Shown: in pieces, positions 1 through 6,768 of the stretch
Layout: every line of letters begins with the position of its first letter
Position numbering within the stretch: the stretch's first letter is position 1
NCBI GenBank assembly: GCA_016932895.1
Contig: JAFGCA010000559.1
Span: 1 to 14,225, forward strand
Origin: Sedimentisphaerales bacterium
GTDB taxonomy: Bacteria; Planctomycetota; Phycisphaerae; Sedimentisphaerales; SG8-4
Direction: 5' to 3'
Length of the DNA stretch: 14,225 bases
The notes under the pieces: generated by a model
The model's input: the letters and a program-made list of their open reading frames with translations, nothing else
The model's database searches: none
Told to the model about the DNA's origin: nothing
Made by a program: the position numbers and the translations under genes

Positions 1-2
1 AC

Positions 3-98
3 CGCGTCGTCGTGCACGCCGGAGACACCGAGCGGGCCGGCATCGGTGCGAAGTTCGCATCGTACCGGCAGGCGGCGGAAGCCTCAACGAACAAGTGA
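3..98 (+). CDS. C-terminal end of an unidentified protein (5' partial)
   Basis: The frame is open from the first full codon at position 3 to a TGA at 96-98 and gives 31 residues beginning RVVVHAGDTERAG and ending AASTNK-like in polar, Ala-rich character. The gene starts upstream of the window. The next gene begins 33 bases downstream on the same strand, so the two may be co-transcribed. I do not recognise the family from so short a tail. It is called a gene end because the frame stops just before a well-placed start with a purine-rich ribosome site; the other two forward frames run on and read as Arg-rich non-protein-like sequence. Confidence 0.5.
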   Translation, partial: RVVVHAGDTERAGIGAKFASYRQAAEASTNK

Positions 99-131
99 GA
101 GAACTCTCGCAGCGAACGAGGTCGGCGGCGA

Positions 132-497
132 ATGCTTTCCACGATCATCGGCTTGTTCTTCATCCTTTTCGGGATTGTCTTTCTGCTCTATCCGGAGAGT
201 TTGCGAAAGCGGCTGCGCAAAAAGGCGCTGCGGAAGCTGCGACGCTACTTCTTCGGCGCGGCGCTGGGGACGGGGATCATGCTGATCTCGCTGGGCTGGC
301 GGTACGCGGGCGTGCTGCCCAAGATTCTGGCCGTGGCGGGGGCGGTGGCCGTTCTCAAGGGCCTGCTGCTGCTCAAATCGCGGGCGGCCGAGGAGGCCAC
401 GCAGTGGATCCTCAGGCAGCCGGTTCTCACTCTGAGGATATTCGCCGGCGCGCAGATCGGTCTGGGGCTCCTGATTCTGTTTGGCCTGAAAGGCTGA
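132..497 (+). CDS. Small integral membrane protein, function unknown
   Basis: The product is 121 residues with four hydrophobic stretches, at about 4-20, 42-58, 64-83 and 99-118, so most of it sits in the membrane. A strongly basic loop (residues 24-39, rich in Arg and Lys) follows the first helix and should face the cytoplasm by the positive-inside rule. A GAGG at 119-122 lies about ten bases ahead of the ATG. It follows an unknown gene by 33 bases and converges on the next gene with 27 bases between stop codons. I see no catalytic motif. Similar short four-helix proteins are common among uncharacterised DUF families; I cannot assign one. That it is a real gene is well supported by the membrane profile and start signals; its function is not known. 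Confidence 0.75.
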   Translation: MLSTIIGLFFILFGIVFLLYPESLRKRLRKKALRKLRRYFFGAALGTGIMLISLGWRYAGVLPKILAVAGAVAVLKGLLLLKSRAAEEATQWILRQPVLTLRIFAGAQIGLGLLILFGLKG

Positions 498-524
498 GTG
501 ACAGCCTCGCGTTGCGACGGCGCG

Positions 525-2075
525 TCACGAGCCGGACGTTTCCCGGGCTTCCTGGTCGATGCCGGGCGGATTGTGCCCGCCGTTGACGTAATGCTCGATC
601 AGCCGGCTGACCTCGTTGTGCCGGGGCGTCTCCTCTTCGTTGAGTTCTTCGGTGGCCCGGGCGAAGCGTTTGGGCTCGGTCTGATGTGATTCTCGCAACA
701 GAACGAGCGCTGCGCGGCGAATCTCGGGCAGGTGCACGTCCATCATCAGGGCGGCATCGGCGTCGTGACCGTACACGCGGACCAGAGACTCTCGCTTGGC
801 GAAAGTCTGCAAGAAGGCCTTTTGCAGGACGATGATCTCCTGAATGGTGAGCAGCCGATTCTCAATGCGGTTGTGCAACTGCACCGCCGTCTCCACGCCC
901 AGCATGTGCAGCACGTGCTTCCACGTGCGACAGGGCAGCATTTTGATCTTCGTCATCTGGTGCAGGGCCTTTCGCTCGCAATTGAGAAAGACGCGGAAGA
1001 TCTGCTGCGCTTCGTCGCGGACGTGGACCTGTTGCTGTCGCTGCACCAGTTCAAACTGCCAGGCGTGGGCCGGGTCGGCGGGTAGGCCGGTCCGGATCAG
1101 GGCGCACAGATTCTTGGCCTCCGCCTGTGCCGCCTGCTGCACGGCGGGCAAGGTCTCCTCGCTCAGCGAACCGGGGATCGCTGGCGCCTTCGTGACCGAA
1201 GAGACCGTCACGGTGTCGGCCGTAACGGTCGTTTGCTCCGGAGTCGCCGCCAGCGGCCTTCCTTCCCGGATGTCCCGGATGAAGAGAAGGAAGGACTGCG
1301 CGGTTTCCTGGTATCTTCCTTTCCGGGCGAACCGGCGGAGCAGCCTTCTCCAGGCCCTGCAACGCTTGTCGTCCCGGAAGTACTCTTTGAGATCGACGGC
1401 CAGCCCGGAGGCGATGCCCGCCTCGCTGCTCTGCTCCGTGAGCGTCTTGATGCCCTTGATCACCGAAAAGAGATATTCCCGGTACCGCTGCGCATCGCCG
1501 GCGGTGAAGCGGCGCAGCTTCTTCAGCGTGGCGCGGATGTTGTCCAGCATGAGATCGTTCACCGTCAGGACGTAGGAGGGGACCTGTTCGGCCTCGCTGA
1601 ATTCGGCCACTTCCATCATGCCGGCCAAGACGCCTTCCTCGGGCGCTTCCTCCTTCGCTTCCGTACTGGTCGCCTCCGCCTCCTTCTGCACCTTCTGCAA
1701 CAGATCGTCCACACCGCGTACGGCCTTGCGCAGGTGCCTGTCCCTGGTGTTGTCGTAGATTCGCACGGGACTGAGGATCTTCAGGGCGACGATGGCCAGC
1801 AGGGCGGCCCCTATGCCGAGGAAGATTTTTCCGGCCAGCTCCAACGCGTGGTTGATGCGGTCGATCTGCTCCAGTCCCCGCCGGTTGATCTGGTCCATGT
1901 CCTCCTGTTCGTAGACGTCCTGTCCCCGGGTCACCGTTATGATCGTCAGGGCAAGCAGGCCGACGAGAATCAATGCACTGAGGCTTCTCCTGGCGATGCC
2001 TCTGTGTCGGCGCCAGGTCAGCGCAGGCGGGCGGGGAAAAACGTCGGGACCGCTGTCACTTGTCCTTGCGTCCAT
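525..2075 (-). CDS. Large membrane-anchored protein with cytoplasmic helical domain, function unknown
   Basis: From the ATG at 2075 the product is 516 residues. Two hydrophobic segments lie near the N terminus (about residues 31-50 and 83-101), separated by an acidic Asp/Glu/Gln-rich loop of about 30 residues. The remaining 400 residues are charged, helix-prone and soluble-looking, with a Thr/Val-rich low-complexity linker (TVTADTVTVSSVT) near residue 290. The layout suggests an inner-membrane protein with a large cytoplasmic part. I recognise no enzyme motif. An in-frame ATG at 2195 with a GGAGGAG about 11 bases upstream would add 40 residues; I prefer 2075 because third-position GC drops to about half in those 40 codons and is clearly higher downstream, and a GGAAGG-like site sits seven bases before 2075. 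The upstream start remains possible. Confidence 0.75.
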   Translation of the reverse strand: MDARTSDSGPDVFPRPPALTWRRHRGIARRSLSALILVGLLALTIITVTRGQDVYEQEDMDQINRRGLEQIDRINHALELAGKIFLGIGAALLAIVALKILSPVRIYDNTRDRHLRKAVRGVDDLLQKVQKEAEATSTEAKEEAPEEGVLAGMMEVAEFSEAEQVPSYVLTVNDLMLDNIRATLKKLRRFTAGDAQRYREYLFSVIKGIKTLTEQSSEAGIASGLAVDLKEYFRDDKRCRAWRRLLRRFARKGRYQETAQSFLLFIRDIREGRPLAATPEQTTVTADTVTVSSVTKAPAIPGSLSEETLPAVQQAAQAEAKNLCALIRTGLPADPAHAWQFELVQRQQQVHVRDEAQQIFRVFLNCERKALHQMTKIKMLPCRTWKHVLHMLGVETAVQLHNRIENRLLTIQEIIVLQKAFLQTFAKRESLVRVYGHDADAALMMDVHLPEIRRAALVLLRESHQTEPKRFARATEELNEEETPRHNEVSRLIEHYVNGGHNPPGIDQEARETSGS

Positions 2076-2238
2076 CAGAGTACCTTCCCGAACGAGGACA
2101 GACCCGATGGGTGGGAGCCATACCGCATCGGTCCGTCGTGAGCCAACGCACTCGTCATGGCAAAGAAATTGACCCGTCGTATCGGCAACCGACATCAGGC
2201 ACCGTCTCCTCCGGCCGCCGACGGTACGTCATTGCCCC

Positions 2239-2244
2239 ATTGTA
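2239..2244 (-). promoter_or_regulatory. Possible -10 element for the 516-residue membrane protein gene
   Basis: On the minus strand this reads TACAAT, five of six matches to the sigma-70 -10 consensus. No convincing -35 lies 16-18 bases upstream. Transcription would begin near 2232, giving a leader of about 157 bases to the start at 2075 or 37 bases to the alternative start at 2195. Confidence 0.25.
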
Positions 2245-2293
2245 CCACGCCGCCCGCACACAACGCCACGATTATGTGGTGACGGTAGAGGTT

Positions 2294-2317
2294 CCCGAGC
2301 CCGGGCTTCGGGTTTTT
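2294..2317 (+). terminator. Terminator-like hairpin upstream of the sulfatase promoter
   Basis: CCCGA (2294-2298) pairs with TCGGG (2308-2312) and is followed directly by TTTTT (2313-2317). The nine-base loop holds a further GCCC/GGGC self-complement. It faces the sulfatase but lies upstream of that gene's -10, so it would shield it from read-through rather than end a known gene. No plus-strand gene precedes it within the window except the one ending at 497. Confidence 0.3.
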
Positions 2318-2323
2318 CTTGCG

Positions 2324-2352
2324 TTACCGGATCGCTGCAAAGAGGGTATAAT
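2324..2352 (+). promoter_or_regulatory. Sigma-70-type promoter for the sulfatase gene
   Basis: A perfect TATAAT (2347-2352) stands 17 bases downstream of TTACCG (2324-2329, three of six -35 matches). Transcription would start near 2359, about 64 bases before the chosen ATG. The exact -10 and ideal spacing are the main support. Confidence 0.5.
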
Positions 2353-2422
2353 CCGATCAGCCAGGATGCAGATGGTGTCGGAGATGAATGATAGAGTTGA
2401 TTGGGACGGGAGGTTGAGCTTT

Positions 2423-3886
2423 ATGGGTCGTCGCGTGTTTCTTAAACAGGTCGGTTGTGTGGGCGGGGCGGTGGTATTGGGGCGGTTGTCTTCGTACGCG
2501 ACATCTTCTGCCCGGGACGGCGGCGGGGCTCGCCGGCCGGACGTGTTGTTTATTGTGATTGAAGACATCGCGCCGCTGATGGGTTGCTACGGGCATCCGG
2601 TGGTCAAGACGCCGCATATCGATGCGCTGGCGCGACGGGGCGTGCTGTTCAAAAATGCGTACTGCCAGGTGGCGGTGTGCAATCCTTCGCGGGCCTGCGT
2701 TTCGAGCGGTTTGCGGCCGCAGACGACCGGAGTGTACAACAACAGCGTGGACTGGCGACGACGCCTCCCCGACGGTCACCTTGCCCTGCCCGAGTTCTTC
2801 CGCGACCACGGCTACGAAACCGTCATCTGCGGAAAAATCCATCACCATCAGCGCTACTTCAAGGATGCCTCGGCCGAGGCCCAGCAGCGCGAGGACCGCA
2901 TGTGGAACCGCAGGCTGAATGCGCGGAGCAAGCGTTACGCCACGCCGCCACGGCGGCCAAAGGCGGCCAGACCCGCCTGGCTGAAGGAAGACGACTACAT
3001 CAACCGCAGCATCGAGTGGGGACCGACGGGGCTGGAGGACACCGAGCAGCGCGACGGAGCGATTGCGGCGGCCGTGGCCGAGGAGTTGAAGAAGAAGCAT
3101 GACAGGCCGCTGTATATGGCCGTCGGTTTTCATGCGCCGCACTATCCGCTGCGAGCCCCCGACAAGTACTGGCAGATGTACCCGCCGGACCGGGTAGCGC
3201 TGCCGCAGAATCCCAAGGACGATCTGGCGGATGTGCCGCATGAATACTCGATCTTCAACACGACCGATGACAGGTGGCTCACTGTTGACGAGAAACGGGA
3301 GGTGATCGCGGCGTATTACGCCACCATTTCGTACATTGATGCGTGCGTGGGAGTGCTGATGGATGCCCTGGAGCAGCCAGGGCGGTTGGCAAACACCATT
3401 GTCTGTCTGTGGGGCGATCATGGCATGCACATGGGCGAGCACACGCTTTTTCGCAAGTACACGCTGTTTGAGAACGCCGCCCGGGTGCCTTTTGTTATTG
3501 CTGCCCCCGGCGTAGCGAGGCAGGGGGCCGTGTGTCGTCAGCCGGTGGAGCTGCTCGACATCTATCCGACGCTGGTCGATCTCTGCGGCTTCCCGGTCTC
3601 CGGGGGGCTCGACGGAGTCAGCATGAGACCGCTGCTGGCCGACCCGGATCGCCGCTGGAAGCCGGCGGCCTACACGAGCCAGGGACCGAAGAACCACAGC
3701 CTTCGCACCCGGCGCTGGCGCTACACCGAGTGGGGCGGTCCCGAGAATGCCGAGCTCTACGACCACGAGAACGACCCGGGCGAATTCACCAATCTGGCCG
3801 CCAAACCCGAGTACGCCGATACCGTGAAGCGGCTACACCAACTCCTGCACGACGGCTGGCCGACCGCCGCGCGCGAGCGTCGCTGA
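2423..3886 (+). CDS. Tat-exported sulfatase, iduronate-2-sulfatase-like
   Basis: The 487-residue product belongs to the type I sulfatase / alkaline phosphatase superfamily and should hydrolyse a sulfate ester, probably on a polysaccharide, outside the cytoplasm. The active-site signature CNPSR sits at 86-90; Cys86 would be oxidised to formylglycine by a maturation enzyme not seen here. Other family landmarks are the metal pair at 47-48 (Glu-Asp here, usually Asp-Asp), GK at 137-138, HAPHYP at 237-242, GDHG at 331-334, and the EN-DPGE-NLA block near 449-458 typical of this class. GDHG-H-GEH and the CGKIHH stretch resemble iduronate-2-sulfatases (subfamily S1_7-like). The start at 2423 gives a twin-arginine motif RRVFLK at residues 3-8 followed by a hydrophobic Gly/Val stretch, with GGGAGG nine bases ahead. 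The open frame extends further upstream but without protein-like sequence. The true substrate cannot be read from the sequence. Confidence 0.93.
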   Translation: MGRRVFLKQVGCVGGAVVLGRLSSYATSSARDGGGARRPDVLFIVIEDIAPLMGCYGHPVVKTPHIDALARRGVLFKNAYCQVAVCNPSRACVSSGLRPQTTGVYNNSVDWRRRLPDGHLALPEFFRDHGYETVICGKIHHHQRYFKDASAEAQQREDRMWNRRLNARSKRYATPPRRPKAARPAWLKEDDYINRSIEWGPTGLEDTEQRDGAIAAAVAEELKKKHDRPLYMAVGFHAPHYPLRAPDKYWQMYPPDRVALPQNPKDDLADVPHEYSIFNTTDDRWLTVDEKREVIAAYYATISYIDACVGVLMDALEQPGRLANTIVCLWGDHGMHMGEHTLFRKYTLFENAARVPFVIAAPGVARQGAVCRQPVELLDIYPTLVDLCGFPVSGGLDGVSMRPLLADPDRRWKPAAYTSQGPKNHSLRTRRWRYTEWGGPENAELYDHENDPGEFTNLAAKPEYADTVKRLHQLLHDGWPTAARERR

Positions 3887-3888
3887 AC

Positions 3889-3910
3889 GCTGCCCCTCCG
3901 GAAGGGCAGC
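3889..3910. terminator. Hairpin between convergent sulfatase and dehydrogenase genes
   Basis: GCTGCCC (3889-3895) pairs perfectly with GGGCAGC (3904-3910) around an eight-base loop. It lies two bases after the sulfatase stop and 13 bases from the stop of the opposing gene, so it could serve both directions. There is no T tract on either side, so intrinsic termination would be weak. Confidence 0.45.
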
Positions 3911-3923
3911 TTACGCGAGACGG

Positions 3924-5153
3924 TCAGAGGACCTGCTTGCCCTTGCCTTGCTGGATCAGGGGGACGTAGTCTTCGAGCTCATCGAGGACGTGTGTATCAG
4001 TCAGATCGATGGTCTTTTTCTTCTCGTGTGACATGTAGGCGGCCATGATGAGCATGGTGATGAGCTTGCCGTATTCGAGATTGAGCAGGGCGTCCCGTCC
4101 CTGTTCGAAAGCGGCCAGGGCGTCGAGCCATTCGGCGACGTAGCCGTAGAGAGCGATTTCGTCCGGCTGGAGGATCAGCGAGCCGCGGCTGGCCTGCGAT
4201 TTTTCCAGAGCCAGCTCGCCGTCTGCTACGGCGGCGGCCGCCGCGTCACTGATGAACAGGCCTACCGGCGATTGCAGCGAGTTGACGGTGTAGGAGTAGC
4301 CCGGCCCGAAGGTCTCCATCAAGAGCCGCAAGCCCGGCGCGTCGTACATCCACGAGTTGGTCGCCTGCACGATGCTGTGGTGCCCGCTCTCGGGGTCTTT
4401 GAACTCGACGGTGACGCTGGAGTAGTCCTCGGCCGGCGTGGCGGAATAATCCACGCCTCGTTCCTGGAGCTGGCCCAGCCAGGGTTGCTTGCCCCATTTC
4501 AGCAGGGCCATGGTGGCGTTGACGCGGACGGCCTTGAGATAATCGACCGGCCGGCCGGTCGCGGTGAGCATGAACATCCCGCAGGCGATGCTGTGGCAGC
4601 CCATGTCGCAGCAGACGCCGCCGCCCTGGGTGGTCGGGTCCCAGAACCAGGGCTCGTGGGGGCCGCCGTGCTCTTCGGCGCTGCGGGCCAGGTGGGCCGG
4701 ACCCATGCCTCTCTCCACCTGGGCGAGCTGGGCGCGGGCCTGAACGACAGCGGGCATGTGAATCTGGTTCTCGAAGTACGCCGTGGGTACGTTCAACGCC
4801 TTGGCGATGCGGACCAGCGTGTCGGCCTCCCGGAGATTGCGCGCCAGCGGTTTCTCCACGATGATGCCCTTGATCTCGGCCCCCTCTTCGACGGCCTTGG
4901 CCACCTCGCGCATGATCTCGAGGCGGGCGAAATTCGGCGCGAAGAGGCACACCACGTCCACCGCCTCGGTCAGCGCGGCGATGGAATCGTAAACCCGGGC
5001 GTCTCCGAGGCGGTGCGTTTGAGCCCGTTTGGACAGCTCTTCGGCTCCTTTGGGGGCGTAGACTCCGGCGAATTCAGCATTTCGGACGGAACGCAGGGCT
5101 CGCTCGTGGAACCCCGCAACGAAACCGGCACCGATCATCCCTACCTTCAGCAT
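3924..5153 (-). CDS. Gfo/Idh/MocA family NAD(P)-dependent oxidoreductase
   Basis: The 409-residue product has the two-domain layout of this family. The N-terminal Rossmann fold opens with VGMIGAGFVAG (residues 4-14), the dinucleotide-binding glycine turn. The family signature EKP is at 100-102 within GIIVEKPLARN. The second, substrate-binding domain has GGGVCCDMGCHSI (177-189), matching the family pattern ending in a conserved His (His187), usually part of the active site. Members oxidise or reduce sugars, inositols and related polyols; substrate cannot be inferred. The start at 5153 places the glycine turn at the usual distance and has AAGGGA upstream; a 16-residue extension to 5201 reads as non-conserved. 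No Tat or Sec signal is seen, so the protein is cytoplasmic. It converges on the sulfatase, which fits the common planctomycete pairing of glycan desulfation and sugar oxidation, though they are not one operon. Confidence 0.92.
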   Translation of the reverse strand: MLKVGMIGAGFVAGFHERALRSVRNAEFAGVYAPKGAEELSKRAQTHRLGDARVYDSIAALTEAVDVVCLFAPNFARLEIMREVAKAVEEGAEIKGIIVEKPLARNLREADTLVRIAKALNVPTAYFENQIHMPAVVQARAQLAQVERGMGPAHLARSAEEHGGPHEPWFWDPTTQGGGVCCDMGCHSIACGMFMLTATGRPVDYLKAVRVNATMALLKWGKQPWLGQLQERGVDYSATPAEDYSSVTVEFKDPESGHHSIVQATNSWMYDAPGLRLLMETFGPGYSYTVNSLQSPVGLFISDAAAAAVADGELALEKSQASRGSLILQPDEIALYGYVAEWLDALAAFEQGRDALLNLEYGKLITMLIMAAYMSHEKKKTIDLTDTHVLDELEDYVPLIQQGKGKQVL

Positions 5154-5253
5154 GAGCAAGTCCCTTTCAAATGAAGGCTCTACGCGATTGTCCGCTCGCA
5201 CATGCCCGGCCGCTCTCGTACCAGCAGCCCAGATGGCCGAGGAACGCCTTTCC

Positions 5254-5282
5254 TATCTACTGAGCGATGGGGCAAAACGCAA
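5254..5282 (-). promoter_or_regulatory. Candidate promoter for the Gfo/Idh/MocA gene
   Basis: Read on the minus strand, TTGCGT (5282-5277) and TAGATA (5259-5254) are separated by 17 bases. Each half matches consensus at only three positions, so the call rests on spacing and on the location about 100 bases ahead of the start codon. Confidence 0.25.
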
Positions 5283-5388
5283 GAAGAAACCGGACGGGGC
5301 AGGTGGGAGTGTGTGTGAACGTTTTGCGGAACCTGGATACTACGCGTCGTCGGTCCCTGCCGGTGGCGGGGTCGAGACCGCAGGCCCT

Positions 5389-5451
5389 GGCGATGGCGCA
5401 GAGCCTGGGAAACTTTCGCCTGCATGCGAAGCGAAAGAGTCCACCATCGCC
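5389..5451. other. Nested inverted repeat, possible structured RNA
   Basis: GGCGATGG (5389-5396) is perfectly complementary to CCATCGCC (5444-5451), an 8-base outer stem. Inside it CTTTCGC (5413-5419) is perfectly complementary to GCGAAAG (5431-5437). A second GCGAA at 5426-5430 could pair with the same 5' arm, giving an alternative shorter hairpin. The strand of any transcript is unknown. I do not recognise a known riboswitch consensus in it. Confidence 0.35.
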
Positions 5452-5563
5452 AAGCCGGCGCTTGACGTTGCCACGCGCATGCGGGATCGTTTCACAGACG
5501 CAGGTGTGAAGGGTTTCGCGCCGGGTTCGTTTGCGGGCGCACATCAACCCCGGCGGCGCGCGG

Positions 5564-5608
5564 CCACCGCACTGAGCGGTGGGTCGTCCCTCTACCGCGA
5601 CCCACCGC
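5564..5608. other. Two mutually exclusive perfect hairpins
   Basis: CCACCGC (5564-5570) pairs with GCGGTGG (5576-5582) around a five-base loop. The same central arm, extended to GCGGTGGGTCG (5576-5586), pairs perfectly over 11 bases with CGACCCACCGC (5598-5608). Only one can form at a time, which is the geometry of a conformational switch. No T tract follows, so it is not a standard intrinsic attenuator, and it lies about 295 bases before the sigma factor start. Confidence 0.4.
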
Positions 5609-5837
5609 CTTGATACCCATGCGGCTCCGATCCCACCACCATCGATCCAACAGACCGGTCACTATCAGTCCTGTGCGGTCGTCAACATGTGGTGCCTCTG
5701 GGATGTTCAGTCCCGATTGTGGCGGGTGTGTTACGCGTTTTTTGGGGAAATCACTGATATTCTGGAAAAAACACCCTCAAGGGGCATGGGGACGCCTCGC
5801 AGCGGTGCCGGGGTCTGTGGTATATTGATTTTTTGGC

Positions 5838-5862
5838 GGAACTTTTCCGTTGCGACTGTAAC
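5838..5862 (+). promoter_or_regulatory. Possible ECF-type promoter of the sigma factor gene
   Basis: GGAAC (5838-5842) followed by T residues and, 15 bases on, GTAAC (5858-5862) resembles the GGAAC -35 plus short -10 layout of ECF promoters. Start of transcription would fall near 5868, some 35 bases before the ATG. If real it would let the sigma factor drive its own gene. A TATATT at 5821-5826 is an alternative housekeeping -10, but has no -35 partner. Confidence 0.25.
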
Positions 5863-5902
5863 GAAATGTGTGGATTCGGACTATACCGAACGAGTAAAGC
5901 CC

Positions 5903-6748
5903 ATGAACGAACGTGTTGGATTTGTTAAGCTGGTCACGCAAGCGCAGCTTGGCGACCAGAAGAGTATGGACCACCTTGCCGAGGCGGCAAGGCAGCGGCT
6001 CTTTGCCTACCTGTATCGGTTGACGCTGAACCACGATCTGACCCTCGATCTTCTTCAGGAGACATTGCTGAAAATGGTCGAAAACATCAAGAGCCTGGAG
6101 CAGCCGGATCGCTTCTGGGCATGGTTGTTTCGCACGGCGCTGGGCAACGTGCAACACTACTATCGCGACCGTGCGAGAGCACAGGAAGTGGAATTTTCCT
6201 CGCTGAGCCGGCAGCGCCTGTCGGATTATCTCGCCCGGGACCATGACGACGGCCTGGACCACGTCATGCGAAGAGAGCTTTCGGAGGTCGTCGTGGACGC
6301 CATGGCTCGATTGCGGTTGAGCTACCGCAACATTCTGACGCTCCGTTGCTACGAGCAGATGTCCTATGCCGAGATTGCCACATTGATGGGTTGCAAGGAA
6401 CTTCGCGCCCGCGTTCTGTTCTTCCGGGCCAAGCATTCGCTCGGCCGGCAGTTGTCGCAGCGCGGGTTCGGCAAGGGGGCGTTGCTCACGGCGCTGGGGG
6501 TGTTCGGATTGTTGACCGCCCCTGCCGACAGCGTTCCGGCGGCAGGCACCGTCAGCGCTGCGTCCCTTCACGTGGGTTTGACCGGCACGCTCGCAGGCGC
6601 CGTCGGCACGCCCTCGGGGATCGTGGCGGCCGTCACGGTGGCCGGGGTGACGCTGACCCTTACCGTCGAACAATGCCTGTATGTGGTCCTGCTGGCCTGC
6701 TTCAGCCTGGTCTGCCTCATCGTCGGACTCTACATCGAGTGCAAGTGA
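5903..6748 (+). CDS. ECF-like sigma-70 family factor with hydrophobic C-terminal tail
   Basis: The 281-residue product carries a sigma-2-type region at about 6-90 (a helical segment with LLQETLLKMVENI and a Trp-rich FWAWLFRTAL core-binding/-10 recognition part) and a sigma-4-type helix-turn-helix at about 130-182 (YRNILTLRCYEQMSYAEIATLMG then RAKHSL). That is the usual extent of an ECF factor. It continues for another 95 residues that are hydrophobic and Gly/Ala/Thr-rich, with likely membrane helices at 192-206 and 258-278 and a weaker one near 236-254. This tail could anchor the factor at the membrane, so release or conformational change would be needed for activity. The ATG at 5903 is chosen because the conserved region starts directly after it; its ribosome site is weak. 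It converges on a LuxR-type gene. No anti-sigma gene is next to it. Confidence 0.85.
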   Translation: MNERVGFVKLVTQAQLGDQKSMDHLAEAARQRLFAYLYRLTLNHDLTLDLLQETLLKMVENIKSLEQPDRFWAWLFRTALGNVQHYYRDRARAQEVEFSSLSRQRLSDYLARDHDDGLDHVMRRELSEVVVDAMARLRLSYRNILTLRCYEQMSYAEIATLMGCKELRARVLFFRAKHSLGRQLSQRGFGKGALLTALGVFGLLTAPADSVPAAGTVSAASLHVGLTGTLAGAVGTPSGIVAAVTVAGVTLTLTVEQCLYVVLLACFSLVCLIVGLYIECK

Positions 6749-6768
6749 TTTGCGGTCAGCCGCAAATC
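6747..6768. terminator. Shared hairpin at convergent stop codons
   Basis: GATTTGCGG (6747-6755) pairs perfectly with CCGCAAATC (6760-6768) around a four-base loop. It overlaps the last two bases of the sigma factor stop and contains the stop codon of the opposing LuxR-type gene (6756-6758). The two stop codons are only seven bases apart. No T tract follows on either strand. Confidence 0.45.

Larger units (their letters stand above)
5154..5902. other. Gene-free region of about 750 bases with RNA-structure potential
   Basis: No frame on either strand gives a protein-like product; the longest open frames are Arg-, Pro- and Cys-rich and lack a recognisable domain. The left end should hold the promoter of the minus-strand dehydrogenase. 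The middle contains two inverted-repeat systems described separately. The right end, from about 5725, becomes richer in A and T, with T tracts at 5739-5744 and 5829-5834, and should contain the promoter and leader of the sigma factor gene. Confidence 0.6.

Noticed and set aside
2060..2422. In-frame extension of the sulfatase by 121 residues
   Set aside because: It runs through the promoter TATAAT and the terminator-like hairpin, is not protein-like, and would bury the twin-arginine signal peptide inside the protein.
865..3766. Long antisense open frames opposite the membrane protein and the sulfatase (for example 1233-2141 plus and 2357-3766 minus)
   Set aside because: They are shadows of strongly supported genes, caused by high third-position GC, and read as Arg/His/Pro-rich sequence without domains.
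5152..5613. Open frames across the gene-free region, on both strands
   Set aside because: No domain, no consistent codon preference, unusual Cys/Arg/Pro content and mutual overlap; they look like chance open frames in GC-rich DNA.
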